This document shows positions 1-9,700 of a stretch of DNA of 64,000 bases, in pieces. Position numbers and translations under genes: made by a program. Each line of letters begins with the position of its first letter. The first letter of the stretch is position 1. The DNA comes from Campylorhamphus procurvoides (taxonomy: Eukaryota; Chordata; Aves; Passeriformes; Dendrocolaptidae): positions 1 through 64,000 of the forward strand of contig WBMV01002667.1 of NCBI GenBank assembly GCA_013396655.1, read 5' to 3'. Under the pieces are notes generated by a model. It had not been told where the DNA came from, searched no databases, and saw only the letters and a list, made by a program, of their open reading frames with translations.

Positions 1-87
1 CCTGCCCTGCCCACCCTGCCTGCCCTGCCCACTCAGCACCTTGGCTTGCAGCAGCTCCTCCAGCCTCAGGGACCACGGGGTAATATC

Positions 88-195
88 ACTGGCCGTGGGG
101 TGTCCTGCTGCAATGGGCAGTGGCCATGGGGTGCTCTGCCACAATGGGCAGTGGCCATGGGGTGATCCACAGCAATGGGCAGTGGCCATGTGGAC
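88..195. repeat. 31-bp minisatellite in a TNFRSF14 intron
   Basis: Three near-identical copies of a 31-base unit begin at 111, 142 and 173 (core CAATGGGCAGTGGCCATG), with a degraded copy just before. The flanking 1-40 is a CTGCC-rich low-complexity run. The rest of 1-551 looks like intron, and I see no exon in it. Confidence 0.85.
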
Positions 196-551
196 CCACC
201 CCTGCTGCCATCCCCGGTGTGCCTTGAGAAGAGCCAGGCAGCCCCTGGCTGTGAGCATCACCCAGGGGTGTCCTCTCCAGCCAGCACTCAGCCCTCATCC
301 AGCACCAGGCCCTGTCCTTTCCTTGAGAGCCTCCAGAGTGGCTGTAACAATCAACAGTCTCTGCTGGGGTAGTTGGTAAAGTCACAGTTACCAAGGACCT
401 TCATTTTGGGTCCTGGTTTCTCCTTAGGGTATTTCCAAGGTCCTTGTAGCTCAGCTGTAGTGGTTAGGTGTGATTTGGTGCCAGTGTCAGTCCTGGCCAC
501 ATGAGCTTTGCTAATGGAGCCACTTCTTGGGGGATGGTTTCTGGTTTTTAG

Positions 552-677
552 GATCTCGGGTTTTCAAGAACTGCACTGCCAATTCGAGCACAACGTGCAT
601 ACCTTGTGTGATGGGGACCTACACAGATCACCCCAATGGTTTAACACGCTGCAGGCCATGCAAACTGTGTGATGAAG
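552..677 (+). CDS. TNFRSF14: TNFRSF14 exon: end of cysteine-rich domain 1 and start of domain 2
   Basis: The acceptor follows a T-rich tract and the donor is G|GTAAGG. The exon has 2 leading bases, 41 codons and 1 trailing base. It begins SRVFKNCTANSSTTCIPC, the typical end of a TNFR cysteine-rich domain, then GTYTD...GLTRCRPCKLC, the start of the next. The wording is very close to HVEM (a G-T-Y-T and N-G-L pattern). This is the first exon in the window; upstream exons encoding the leader and the start of domain 1 are not present. Confidence 0.88.
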
Positions 678-2946
678 GTAAGGAGGATGCTCAAGAACCA
701 GTTTAAATGGATTTTCCTGCCTTTCTGTGGATACATTCTCCCTTTTCTTTTCTTGCCTCATTTGCTTGACAAATTATTCAGTGTGAAGAACAGACCCATG
801 TCACTGTGCAGACCTGGAAATGCTGCCAGCTGTGGGATGGAAAGGGGGAAGTGGCACAGAGGTTCAGCTGGCACCACTGGAAGTTTGATCTGCAGGCTTT
901 GTCTTAACATTTGAAGGCTCCCTTGGGTTGTAGTGGAGTGTCTAAAGAGGAGTCCCGGAGTACTGGGATAAGGCAGTTTTGCCATTAACTTATGATGAAC
1001 ATAAATGTGAGCCAAGGTGCTGCCTCTGTGAGGAATGGGGCCTTTTTCCACATCCAGAGTTCTGGTGCTCTTCCCCAGTGCATCAAGGCAAGGCTCAATG
1101 TTCTTTTTTGCTTTGGTTTCTGTTTCCCCATGTCAACACCGTGGCTTTGTGTGTGGATTTCCCTCAGGAGCCAACCTGATGACAGCAGTGGCATGTACCT
1201 CCACAAAGAACACAGTGTGTGACTGTCAGCCAGGGCACTTCTGCAGCTCCCTTGAGCCTGAAGGCTGTGATCTCTGTCTGCCCTACACTGTCTGTCTGCC
1301 TGGCATGATGGTCAAAGAATGGGGTAAGCCAAGAGAGCACCAGTAACACCATCAGCAGAGCTTTCCTGTGGGATGCCTTTGGAGTTTGGTGTGATGTGGC
1401 CAGGAACCCTTTGTGCTTTTTCCTGCAAAGGCAGAAGTGTGTGAGCTGTTGTCTCTGGGGAAGGGTCTCTGCAGTAATGGCCGGGTCACTTCCAAAGGCC
1501 ACTCTGAACTGCAGCTCTCCTTAGCCAGAGGCTCAGAGGGGAGTCCTGCTGCCTTCTCCCTTCCAGGCACATACACCAAGGACCACGTGTGTGAAGTCTG
1601 CCCTCCTGGCACCACCTCCACAACCAACATGTCTGAGACCTGCACCCCATGGCCCAGGTAAGCAGCTCTGACCCCCTGTGGGTGAGTGACTGTTCTCTGA
1701 CTGCTGGCTCTGCATTTTGGTGTGTTCCAAAGAGCAGTGTCCTCCTTCCAGGAAGGTACCCAGTGTGGAATCTTGTTCCTGTAGCCCACCCTTTGTGGGG
1801 AGCAGCTTAACTCCTCTTTTTATAAACCCATTAACATGACAGATTTAGCCTTCAGCCTCTCATCTGAACTCGTCACTGCACGGGAGACCCTTGGGCAGGT
1901 CTAGCAGAGCTGGATCTGGAGCCAAGGAGAGCAGCACCCTCCTGGCACCTGGGTTTCAGCTGGCACATCCCTTAGCTAGGGTAGAACAGGTGAGAGTTTG
2001 CTTCTGAGGAGAATCACTTTGCACTTAGAAGCATTAAAGCAAAGAGGTAAGAGTCAGCTCCCACTTGGATCACCCACCAAGTCAGCAAGAACCTTGGGAA
2101 TACTCCTGGCTGTGGAGGTTGGTGCTAAAAACAGGGCAGCAGCTCCAGTGCAGGCTGTAGCATCACAGTGCTTTCTTTTCTCACATCAGACTTGAGGAAC
2201 AGGAACCTTCCCCAGCTCTGCCTGTGCCAGCAGTTGTAGCAATTGTTGTCTTTGTTGTTTTGGTGGCTGCAGCTGCTGCTGGGTATGTCTGGCAAAGGAG
2301 GAAAAGGAAACGGAATAAGCTACGTAAGTACAAAGAGCGTGACTGTAAAGGGGTGGTTTTGTGACATTATTCTGAAGAATGGTCTTAGATGTTCAGCTGA
2401 AAACTTACCAGCCAGTTAGAGGTGGCTGTAGGGTGGTTTCAGTGTCTGTGTCACAGTTTAGCTGTGTGAGGGGCCCCCATGGGCTGTGCCTGTGCACAGG
2501 GTGACCCTCCGTGCTGCCCCGGTGCCACCTGCCTGGCACAGCGTGGGGAACAAAGGGCATTAGTCCGAACTTCCCTTTCCTGCTTGTTGATGGGACTGTT
2601 TGCTTTCCTTTGCAGCGGTGCAGGAGTCAGTGGTGAGTATCCCTCTCCTTTCTCTCTTGGGGGAATATGTTGAAATCTGATTCGAGAGGGACCCAGCAGT
2701 GGCTCATTCTTAAGGAATAAGCCAAAGTCTGGCTCTTAGTAGTGGAAGGAGCAGGAATTGCTGATAAAAACTGATAAAACCTGACTGTTCATACTGTGTG
2801 TTTTCCTTTGATGTGTCATAAAGCTTGAAGAGCCTGGTCAGACTTTGAGGTCCATCAAGGAGAAGGGAGATCAAACAACAGTTCCTGAGCAGGAAGTTGG
2901 TGCTGACCCTGCAGAAACCAGGCCTGAATTGAACAGTCTTGTTTGA
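552..2946 (+). CDS. TNFRSF14: TNFRSF14 (HVEM-like TNF receptor), 3' part, six exons
   Basis: Single-pass TNF-receptor-family protein; HVEM binds LIGHT and BTLA at the surface of immune cells and signals through TRAFs. Exons read here are 552-677, 1168-1323, 1567-1657, 2190-2323, 2616-2632 and 2824-2946. Every junction is GT-AG and phases join to give 214 visible residues ending at TGA 2944-2946. The order is: end of cysteine-rich domain 1, two to three further Cys-rich repeats (for example CDCQPGHFC and CEVCPPGTT), a short stalk, a hydrophobic helix, a basic stop-transfer stretch and a short tail. N-glycosylation sequons NCT, NSS and NMS are visible. The signal peptide and first domain are missing because the gene runs off the left edge. 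The symbol rests on HVEM-like Cys spacing and on MMEL1 next door; another TNFRSF member is possible but less likely. Confidence 0.86.
1168..1323 (+). CDS. TNFRSF14: TNFRSF14 exon: cysteine-rich domains 2-3
   Basis: The exon has 2 leading bases, 51 codons and 1 trailing base, flanked by CCCTCAG and GTAAGC. Nine cysteines are visible, including CDCQPGHFC, which matches the HVEM pattern C-x-C-x-P-G-H-F-C. It is in phase with the exons on both sides. The ectodomain fold would be held by disulfides among these cysteines. Confidence 0.88.
1567..1657 (+). CDS. TNFRSF14: TNFRSF14 exon: last cysteine-rich repeat
   Basis: The exon has 2 leading bases, 29 codons and 2 trailing bases. It encodes GTYTKDHVCEVCPPGTTS and then TNMSETCTPWP, a TNFR-type repeat with a C-P-P-G-T core and an N-glycosylation sequon (NMS). 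The acceptor is TTCCAG and the donor GTAAGC. It lies directly before the stalk and membrane exon. Confidence 0.87.
2190..2323 (+). CDS. TNFRSF14: TNFRSF14 exon: stalk and transmembrane helix
   Basis: The exon has 1 leading base, 44 codons and 1 trailing base. A short acidic and proline-containing stalk (LEEQEPSPALPVP) is followed by about 21 hydrophobic residues (AVVAIVVFVVLVAAAAAGYVW) and a strongly basic stop-transfer run (RRKRKR). This sets the topology: N-terminus outside, tail in the cytosol. The donor is GTAAGT. Confidence 0.9.
2616..2632 (+). CDS. TNFRSF14: TNFRSF14 17-nt microexon with a TRAF-type motif
   Basis: This is a 17-base exon between TTTGCAG and GTGAGT. With the last base of the preceding exon it encodes P-V-Q-E-S-V. 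Skipping it would shift the frame of the tail, so the continuous frame supports its use. P-x-Q-E is the canonical major TRAF2/3 docking motif. The assignment depends on phase continuity, because so short an exon cannot stand alone. Confidence 0.75.
2824..2946 (+). CDS. TNFRSF14: TNFRSF14 terminal coding exon
   Basis: The exon has 41 codons including TGA, with acceptor CATAAAG. The tail is charged, has no recognisable folded domain, and contains a second P-x-Q-E sequence (VPEQEVG). In the family such motifs recruit TRAF adaptors and lead to NF-kB signalling. Downstream sequence to about 3.48 kb is 3' UTR. Confidence 0.85.
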   Translation, partial: LEEPGQTLRSIKEKGDQTTVPEQEVGADPAETRPELNSLV

Positions 2947-3475
2947 ACTGTGGCAGACAATGCAGATGGTTAAAAAACCCCATCAAGCATAAATCCTTTT
3001 CTTCTAAAACTTCGTGAAGGGTAAAGAAAGCTTGAAAAGGAAAAGGAGGGTTTGCAAAGGAGAGAATGAAATAGCCCAAGGTCTGAAATAGCTCAGTGAT
3101 CAAGGCACTGGGAGCATCATCAGAGGCTGGAAATCTCTTCCCTTTTCCATCCCCTTCATGGAGCAGTGGGCTGTGTGGAATGCCTGGAGTTCTTTTTTCC
3201 TTCTACCATGGACACTTGACATTTGCTACACATGAATCATTTCGTAAGTGCTTGTTGGTAGGAAAAAATGGCTTTTTTTCACCTTTTTCCACTTAAATCC
3301 TAGTGCATTTTATAAATGCCTTTCCACAGTTTCCAAATGCATTTTCTACAGGGTTTTCTTTTTTAGCTGGGGAAAGGAATTGTGCACAGCAAGGAGCACA
3401 CAGCTTTTTAGCAAAGAAAATTAATATCCCATGTGACCTCTATGTTTTAAAATAAAGTTTTAACTAATGAAAACC
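2947..3475 (+). terminator. TNFRSF14 3' UTR and poly(A) signal
   Basis: The first canonical AATAAA after the stop is at 3451-3456. Further AATAAA hexamers lie at 4025-4030 (followed by a long T-rich stretch), 4577-4582 and 4649-4654 and could serve longer 3' ends. The 3' end was not mapped, so the first signal is an inference. Confidence 0.5.
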
Positions 3476-5800
3476 CATTCTGTGAAGGAACTTTCCTGGT
3501 ATCGGCAGAAGGGAAACCTCTGAGTTGTTGTTGGCATTACCTTAAGGGAAAGGATCGTTATGAAAGAGCATCCTGGTGGATGTTTTTTAAGGCAGGATTT
3601 GGTGAGGATAGAAATGCTTTAGTTTTCAGAACTGCCTATAAAATGAGATGTTGAACAAGCTGGAGAGGTACAGAGAAGGCCTGGGGTGGGTGTGGTGGGA
3701 CATGGGGGAGGAGGCATCCTCCCATGGCCAGGAGGAATGGGAAAAATGGGCAAGGGCGGCCTTTTGCTTATGAAAATATGATAGACAACTTATTCATTTT
3801 TTTTTAAACTCTGTTAATTTGTTCAGCAGAATCAGCTCTGGGTGTTTTTGCAGAATAAGGTGATATTTCAGGAGCTCTGTGGTACAGTACAACTCTGCAA
3901 TGAAAACAAGCTGCAGGCAAGGGAAAGTGAAAGGTTTAGGGAATGCTTTAAAATTCCTTAGGAAATTTCTGCTGTAAACATGCAGACCTGCCCATGGTGA
4001 AACACTTCCTGTTACAGTTCTAACAATAAAAACCCCCTTGTGATTTTTACTTTTGGTTTCATTCTTTTTTTAAAGTATAAAGAATGACACAATTCTCATG
4101 GTTTGAAAACCTTCCCATTGCATTAATCATGGCAGGGCAAACTGCCTACAGTTTCTGTCACTCCCAGATATTTTTGTACAAAAAAGGAGTGCCACAATTC
4201 CAAAGTTCTGGAAGAATCTGAACCTAAAAGAGGCACAGCTGAGAATTGGTTTTGCTTTTGGTGGTCTAATAAGCAACAAGTCAATAAGACGGTTCTGACA
4301 TTTCCTTCTGAAGGCACCAGTGGCATCCAGCAAACCCAGTGCTGGTTTTGGGTTTGCTGGTTTGTGGCTGGTCTGACCTCCTGGCTGGGTTGCAATGAGC
4401 AGTAACGATAGGAATTGGGAAAGTACAAATTTTTTGCTCACCTTTTTTCACTTGGGTAAGTTCTTTACTAGCTGGTTAATGGTTCATTAACACTGGATGG
4501 TTTCCAACTGTAGAATTTACAAATTGTTAACCCCTTCTTGTCTCTGCAACACTCCTGCATGAAGGGTTTGTTGTTGAATAAAAAGCTTTTTGAGCAAACT
4601 TTCAAGATCTTGAGGTATTTGATGTTACTGTTTTACTGTGAACTTCTAAATAAACAGCCACGAAAGCCGGTTCTTAAGAATCTTAATTTATCTTAAGGAG
4701 GGAAAGGAGTTAAACTTTTCAGTTGTTTAGTAAGTTTGTCATTAAAAGGAGAGGTTTATTACTCTTTAGGCAACAATTGCTCCAAAGGTGTTTTTGCAAA
4801 GAAATACCTGTTCTCTAGCCCCATAGTTATGAGTTTCAGTGACTTGCCTTGCAGGCAGGAGCTGCTGTAGCTGGGCTGGGAGCTCTGCACAACCAGGGAA
4901 GGAGGTGCAGCACTGACCAGGATTGCCCACCTACCAACCAGAAATGAATTTTTTGGGTGCTGCCACAGCAGGGTGTTTAATGTGTGCACCAAGAGTGTGT
5001 TCGATGGAGCCTGAAAAAGTCTGCTCCTGTTGGATGTGTCCTTTGGTGATTTTAGAAGCTGGAGTCGGATTTGTCACCAGATGGCAGCATGAGAGAAGGA
5101 AAGGCTTGGTGTTCCTCATTCTGGAAAACATCGGGATCATCCTTCTTTTCCTGAGGATGTACTAAAGCTGCTCTGATGCCTAATTGCCCACAAGCCTAAA
5201 ATGCAGCAAAACACCTCTGGCTACAGGATTTCCCACCAGGCTGAAGTGTTTTATGGTGGTGGAAAAGTAACACAGTGGTCAGTAATAATTCAGTGCCATT
5301 TCCTGAGCATTTGGAGCCTGTCTCTTCTCTGCAGTCCCGTTTCACTTGAGATCATCAGTGGCTGGTGTGATGTGGGGCTGTGACTGGGGAGTGGGAATGA
5401 AGAGGGGGTACAAGGGCAGGAGGAGTGGGAATGCAGGGGAGCTACAAGGGCAGGAGGTTGGGGCTGTAATGGGAGCTTGGGGCACTATGCACTTGGCTCT
5501 CACACAAAGTGACAGCTGGGAAGAGCCTTCTGCAGGTGGGATGTGGGATACATTTAGATGAAAAAATGAGTGAACTTCCAAGTGCTGTGATGATCACTTG
5601 GAATAAACCCTGCCAGGCACAGTTTAATTATCCCTGCAGCATTAGCATGGGCCAGAAGTCCTAAGGGCTCATCTCCAGAGCTGAATGATTTTGCAGAGTT
5701 AGGACATTGTTGGTGTGACCTCCCACCCACCAGCTTATCAAGGAAAGCCACCCAACCTTCTCCATAGAGAAATCCTTGCTGAACTGGCCACTGTTTTTCT
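3476..5800. other. Convergent intergenic interval between TNFRSF14 and MMEL1
   Basis: No exon with coding character was recognised on either strand. Only short chance ORFs occur. It holds the alternative TNFRSF14 poly(A) hexamers noted above. In mammals PRXL2B (FAM213B) sits here between the two genes; I see nothing resembling its thioredoxin-like reading frame. Confidence 0.6.
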
Positions 5801-6669
5801 TTCAGATTTTATTAAAAATTAATACATGTTACATTTTCAAGTGTAAATACTGAAAAATAGCCTATGGCAAAATGAAAAGGCACAGGATTAAAACCAGCTT
5901 AATTGTTTCCATGGATACACGTTTGCTATTTGGCAAAAAGTATTTTATACACTTTCTACAAGAATAAGCATCATTTTAAATATATCTCTGAAGGGTGGGA
6001 CCCTGTAATTGAACCATGAAGACAGAATTTGTACTCCTAAAATGTGGTAATTCTAGTGATACCTCACTTGAAAGTTGTTCTTTGGAGCAGAGGAACTCAA
6101 GTGCAGGAGGAGAGTGCAACAGCCATCTCAACATAGAGCTCACTGTGTGACATGTCACGACAAACAGCAATCTCTGACAACAAAGCAAAGTGCAGGGGGA
6201 CAGACAGCAGAGTTTACAGCAGCTCTAACCTGGTTTGGGGAAGAATGCACCAGAAATGGGATCAGAACACTGGGAACAGATGGGTGAAACATCTCAGACA
6301 GGTTTGCTCAGCCTCAGAAGGTGGAGCTGACATACTAAAATTATCGTTCCTTTCTGAAAAATAGATCTGTGGTTGGTTGTTGGTTTTGTTTTTCCTTTAG
6401 GAACCAGTCCTTGTAGCCCTGATGCAGTGTCTCGATAACAGTCGGGATGTCATTGGAAACAGTCGCTCTGCCCGGGCACAGCCCGTGGGCTCCGGCACAG
6501 CCCCGGCTGGGTGCCCGTGATGCCCGTGTGCCTCCCGTGGGGCTGGCACAGCCCAGTGCCCTGGCTCTGTGGCTCCCACTCCATGAGCAGGAGGACACCA
6601 GGCACATCCTTGCCACAAGCTGTGCGTGGTGGCACCGGAGCGTGGGTCACTCTGCCCGTGTCCCTTTGG
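5800..6669 (-). terminator. Probable MMEL1 3' UTR with poly(A) signal
   Basis: On the minus strand an AATAAA hexamer is present at 5813-5808, about 860 bases past the MMEL1 stop at 6672-6670, with no nearer canonical hexamer noticed. The segment 6440-6650 is GC-rich and carries several overlapping ORFs on both strands that look like chance. The 3' end is inferred. Confidence 0.45.
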
Positions 6670-6769
6670 TCACCACACCCGGCATTTCCCCGCGGGGTGC
6701 ATGGCTGTGCCCTTCTTACAGCGGAACACCTCGGAGAAGGCTTCGAAGTTCTGCAAGGAGCCCATCACC
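6670..6769 (-). CDS. MMEL1: MMEL1 last coding exon
   Basis: One leading base plus 33 codons, ending CRVW then TGA at 6672-6670. The C-R-V-W terminus is invariant in neprilysin-like M13 proteins; its Cys pairs with another ectodomain Cys and the tail packs near the active site. This fixes the 3' end of the reading frame. Confidence 0.97.
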
Positions 6770-9700
6770 CTAAACGAGGAGAAGGGACTCATTAACATGG
6801 AGACAGCACGTGGAGATTGATCCTCTGGGCAACAGAGAGCCAGAATGGGGTTTGGAGCCTCAAAACTTGATTGCAGTTCAGAATATGGGACACTTCATGC
6901 GAGGAAATGCAGGTAATATGAGCAAAGAAACACCAGCACAGAGTGGGTCTGGGTCCTGCTCCATTCCCTATGGACTGGCAAATTCACCAGGCCAAGTGCT
7001 CTCCAGCACAGGGGAAATCCTGGAAGTTATTCTAGGTTTATCTTGTGTGATATAAAGCTCTCCTTCTCTGCTATCTTGGTGCAAGGGGGTGAGCGAACAG
7101 AATTATTAGTAAATCAGTAAAACCCACCTGTACTTCAGAGGGCTGTGAACGTCTGTCTTTATGGACTGGCTGGCATATTCTGGTCTGTAGGAGCCACACC
7201 AAACCTGGACAGGGAGCATTAATAATTGGTGGGTTAGTATTAAAGGGAATTCATTTGGGCGGCTTTCTGTCAAAGTTTTTCCTAAGAGCCATCCCAGTTT
7301 GCTATGGTGTCATTGGAGTAGATTTTATAGAGAGGCAGAATAGATACTATAATTTACTAAATAGTTTTTGTTTTACAAGGCTTTGGATCAAGGTATGATG
7401 CTTTGGGACAGATCCATCAGCATGTGATTTCACCCAGATGTTTCCTCCATCACATAAACTGTAGTCTGAGCACCAGAGGCACAACCCTGACTGTTCTTAC
7501 CTGGGCAAAGTTGAGGAAGAAAAGCTGTTTGTGGGACAGGTTCAGTCCAGGCAGCTTTGGCTCCTTCCCTTCCCGTTCCAGCCACTTCAAATAGGCCTGG
7601 AAATGATCAGAAATCCAACTCAGAGAAGCAGCAGGAGAGGGATATTGAATTATTTTCTGGAGTGGGAGGCTTTAGCCACAACAGGAATGAACCCAGTCTG
7701 TTTCCCTTCTGTACTTCTGTGGGTTTTCCCTCTCTAATACCAACAGTACAGAGAAGTTTATGACAAAGCTGTCAGCATAAGCTCTGTTGACTTTATTGAG
7801 TATTTCCACAGGAATTTGTATCTGGAAATAAAGTGTTAAGTCCCTTCCACAGCTCTAGAGTCATGATTTTTCTCTCTTCAGGTAACTTCTCATAAAAGAG
7901 CAGATAACGACCTTGTTCAATGTTAAATCCATTCCCTGTTATTGTTATACATTAATTGGCCAATTTGCTTTTTTTGGCTATATTGACATGATGGAGACAA
8001 GTTAATGTGTCTCCAAGCTGGTTAATTCCCAATGTTCTGTTACTGGAGCCTCTCAGTTGCTGAGATAGTCCCAAAGCACAAGAAACAAAGGAGAGAGCTG
8101 AAGGTAAAAATAGAGCCAGCACCACAGAACATCCATGGATTCTGTAAGCAGGCACTTTGTGTCATCCCACTCTGCTCCTCCACGTCTATAATGGCTTTTA
8201 GAGCAATTCTAACAAAGTCATTAATTGGAATGTTGTCCCTCAGGGTCAGAATTGTCAGTTTAGATTTCTGAAAATTCAGGGTGTGCTATAAACACCCTTC
8301 ACTGCTGCCATACTCAAAACACCAAGGATAAAAAAGCTCTACTGTGACATCTGTTAGGGTTGTTTGTAGGGCAGAACATTCCCTGCTCACCCTGAGCTCC
8401 ACCTTTGGGCTGCTCCTGGGGGCAAGGATGGCAGATCCTGCTCTGATTGGATCTATGGGGACAAGAAGCTTCTCAATATCAAACTGAGGCTTTAGGTTTT
8501 TTAATATGGTAATAACATGTTAATTGTCATGTTTTTCAGACAGAGTAGGTCACCCAGTTGCTGGGTCCCAGGTGAAGTTCACTACAGAGTGTTTGAGAGT
8601 TACCTTATAAGCCTGTCGGACTCCTCCGTTATCTGCAATGTTTTCTCCTAACGTGCTGATGCCACTGACCTGTAAAAAAGGACAATTTCTGGTAAAACCA
8701 GCACCTTTGAGAACCACAGGCTAAAGCACAATCATATAACACAGACAGACATGTCTGGAGCAGAGGGAAGCAGTGACATTGTGCTGGGGCAAGGAGGGAG
8801 AGGACAAAAATGAACAAAATCAGAGGGTAAAAGCTGTAGATTAGAAGAGAGAATGTCTATGAATGTCACATGAACAGGACTTGGGCAGAACACCCCTGCA
8901 CACAGATCCGGGGCTTTCTGGGCTGCTCTTGTGTCTAATTTCCAGAGCAGAGTTGGGGTTTATGCTCTGCAGGGATTGCCTGTTCCCAGCCATGCTGTTC
9001 CTGCCCAAGCCCAGCAGTGTGAGTGGGGTGGGGTGGGATGGTTGTCACTCACGTTCTGCCCCCCTGCCAGCTCCCAGGTGTAATTCCCGTACTGGTGCAC
9101 CATGCACCGGGACTGCTCCTTGAAATGCAGCGCCGAGAAGTTGCTCCACCAGTCCAGCATGTTCCCATCTTTATCAAAATTCCTTCCTGCAGGGAAGTCC
9201 AAGGGAAAAAAAAGCAAAGTTTTCAGTGAGTGTATGTTGGAGCCACTGTTCTTCCAGGGTTGCACCTGGGAAACTCTTTCCTGCTTTGGTTTAGATGCTC
9301 AGAAATGTTTGTGGCACAGTTGATTCTCTTTGTCATGAGGGAATGGATGAGATCAATGATGACCTCTATTCTTCCATGATTTCCTGTCCAGTCAGCTGCC
9401 CTGAATTCGGGTGTAGCACTAAAGCCTCATTTTATTTCCAGCTGGGTTCCTACATGGTATTCAAAAAAGATGATAAAGTTCAATTTATTTCAGGCATTTG
9501 TGTTGAAAAACAAAATCTCCTGGGATTTCAAGACACTGCTGACAACTCTTCTGTCCCAAGAATGTCACTCCCTGATTTCATTGTACTTTAGGAGCCCAGT
9601 TATCTGCTTGCTTTGTATTTCTGCTCTGATGCTGCTACAAAAGTAAGTTTTTCCCTGAGAATTGTCATTGCCTCCATTTATTTTTGACATCTGCTTCTTT

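Noticed and set aside
6341..6616. Minus-strand ORF with a protein-like patch (IPTVIETLHQGYKDWF)
   Set aside because: It lies downstream of the MMEL1 stop in the probable 3' UTR. I recognise no family, the rest of the ORF is low-complexity, and no splice sites frame the patch.
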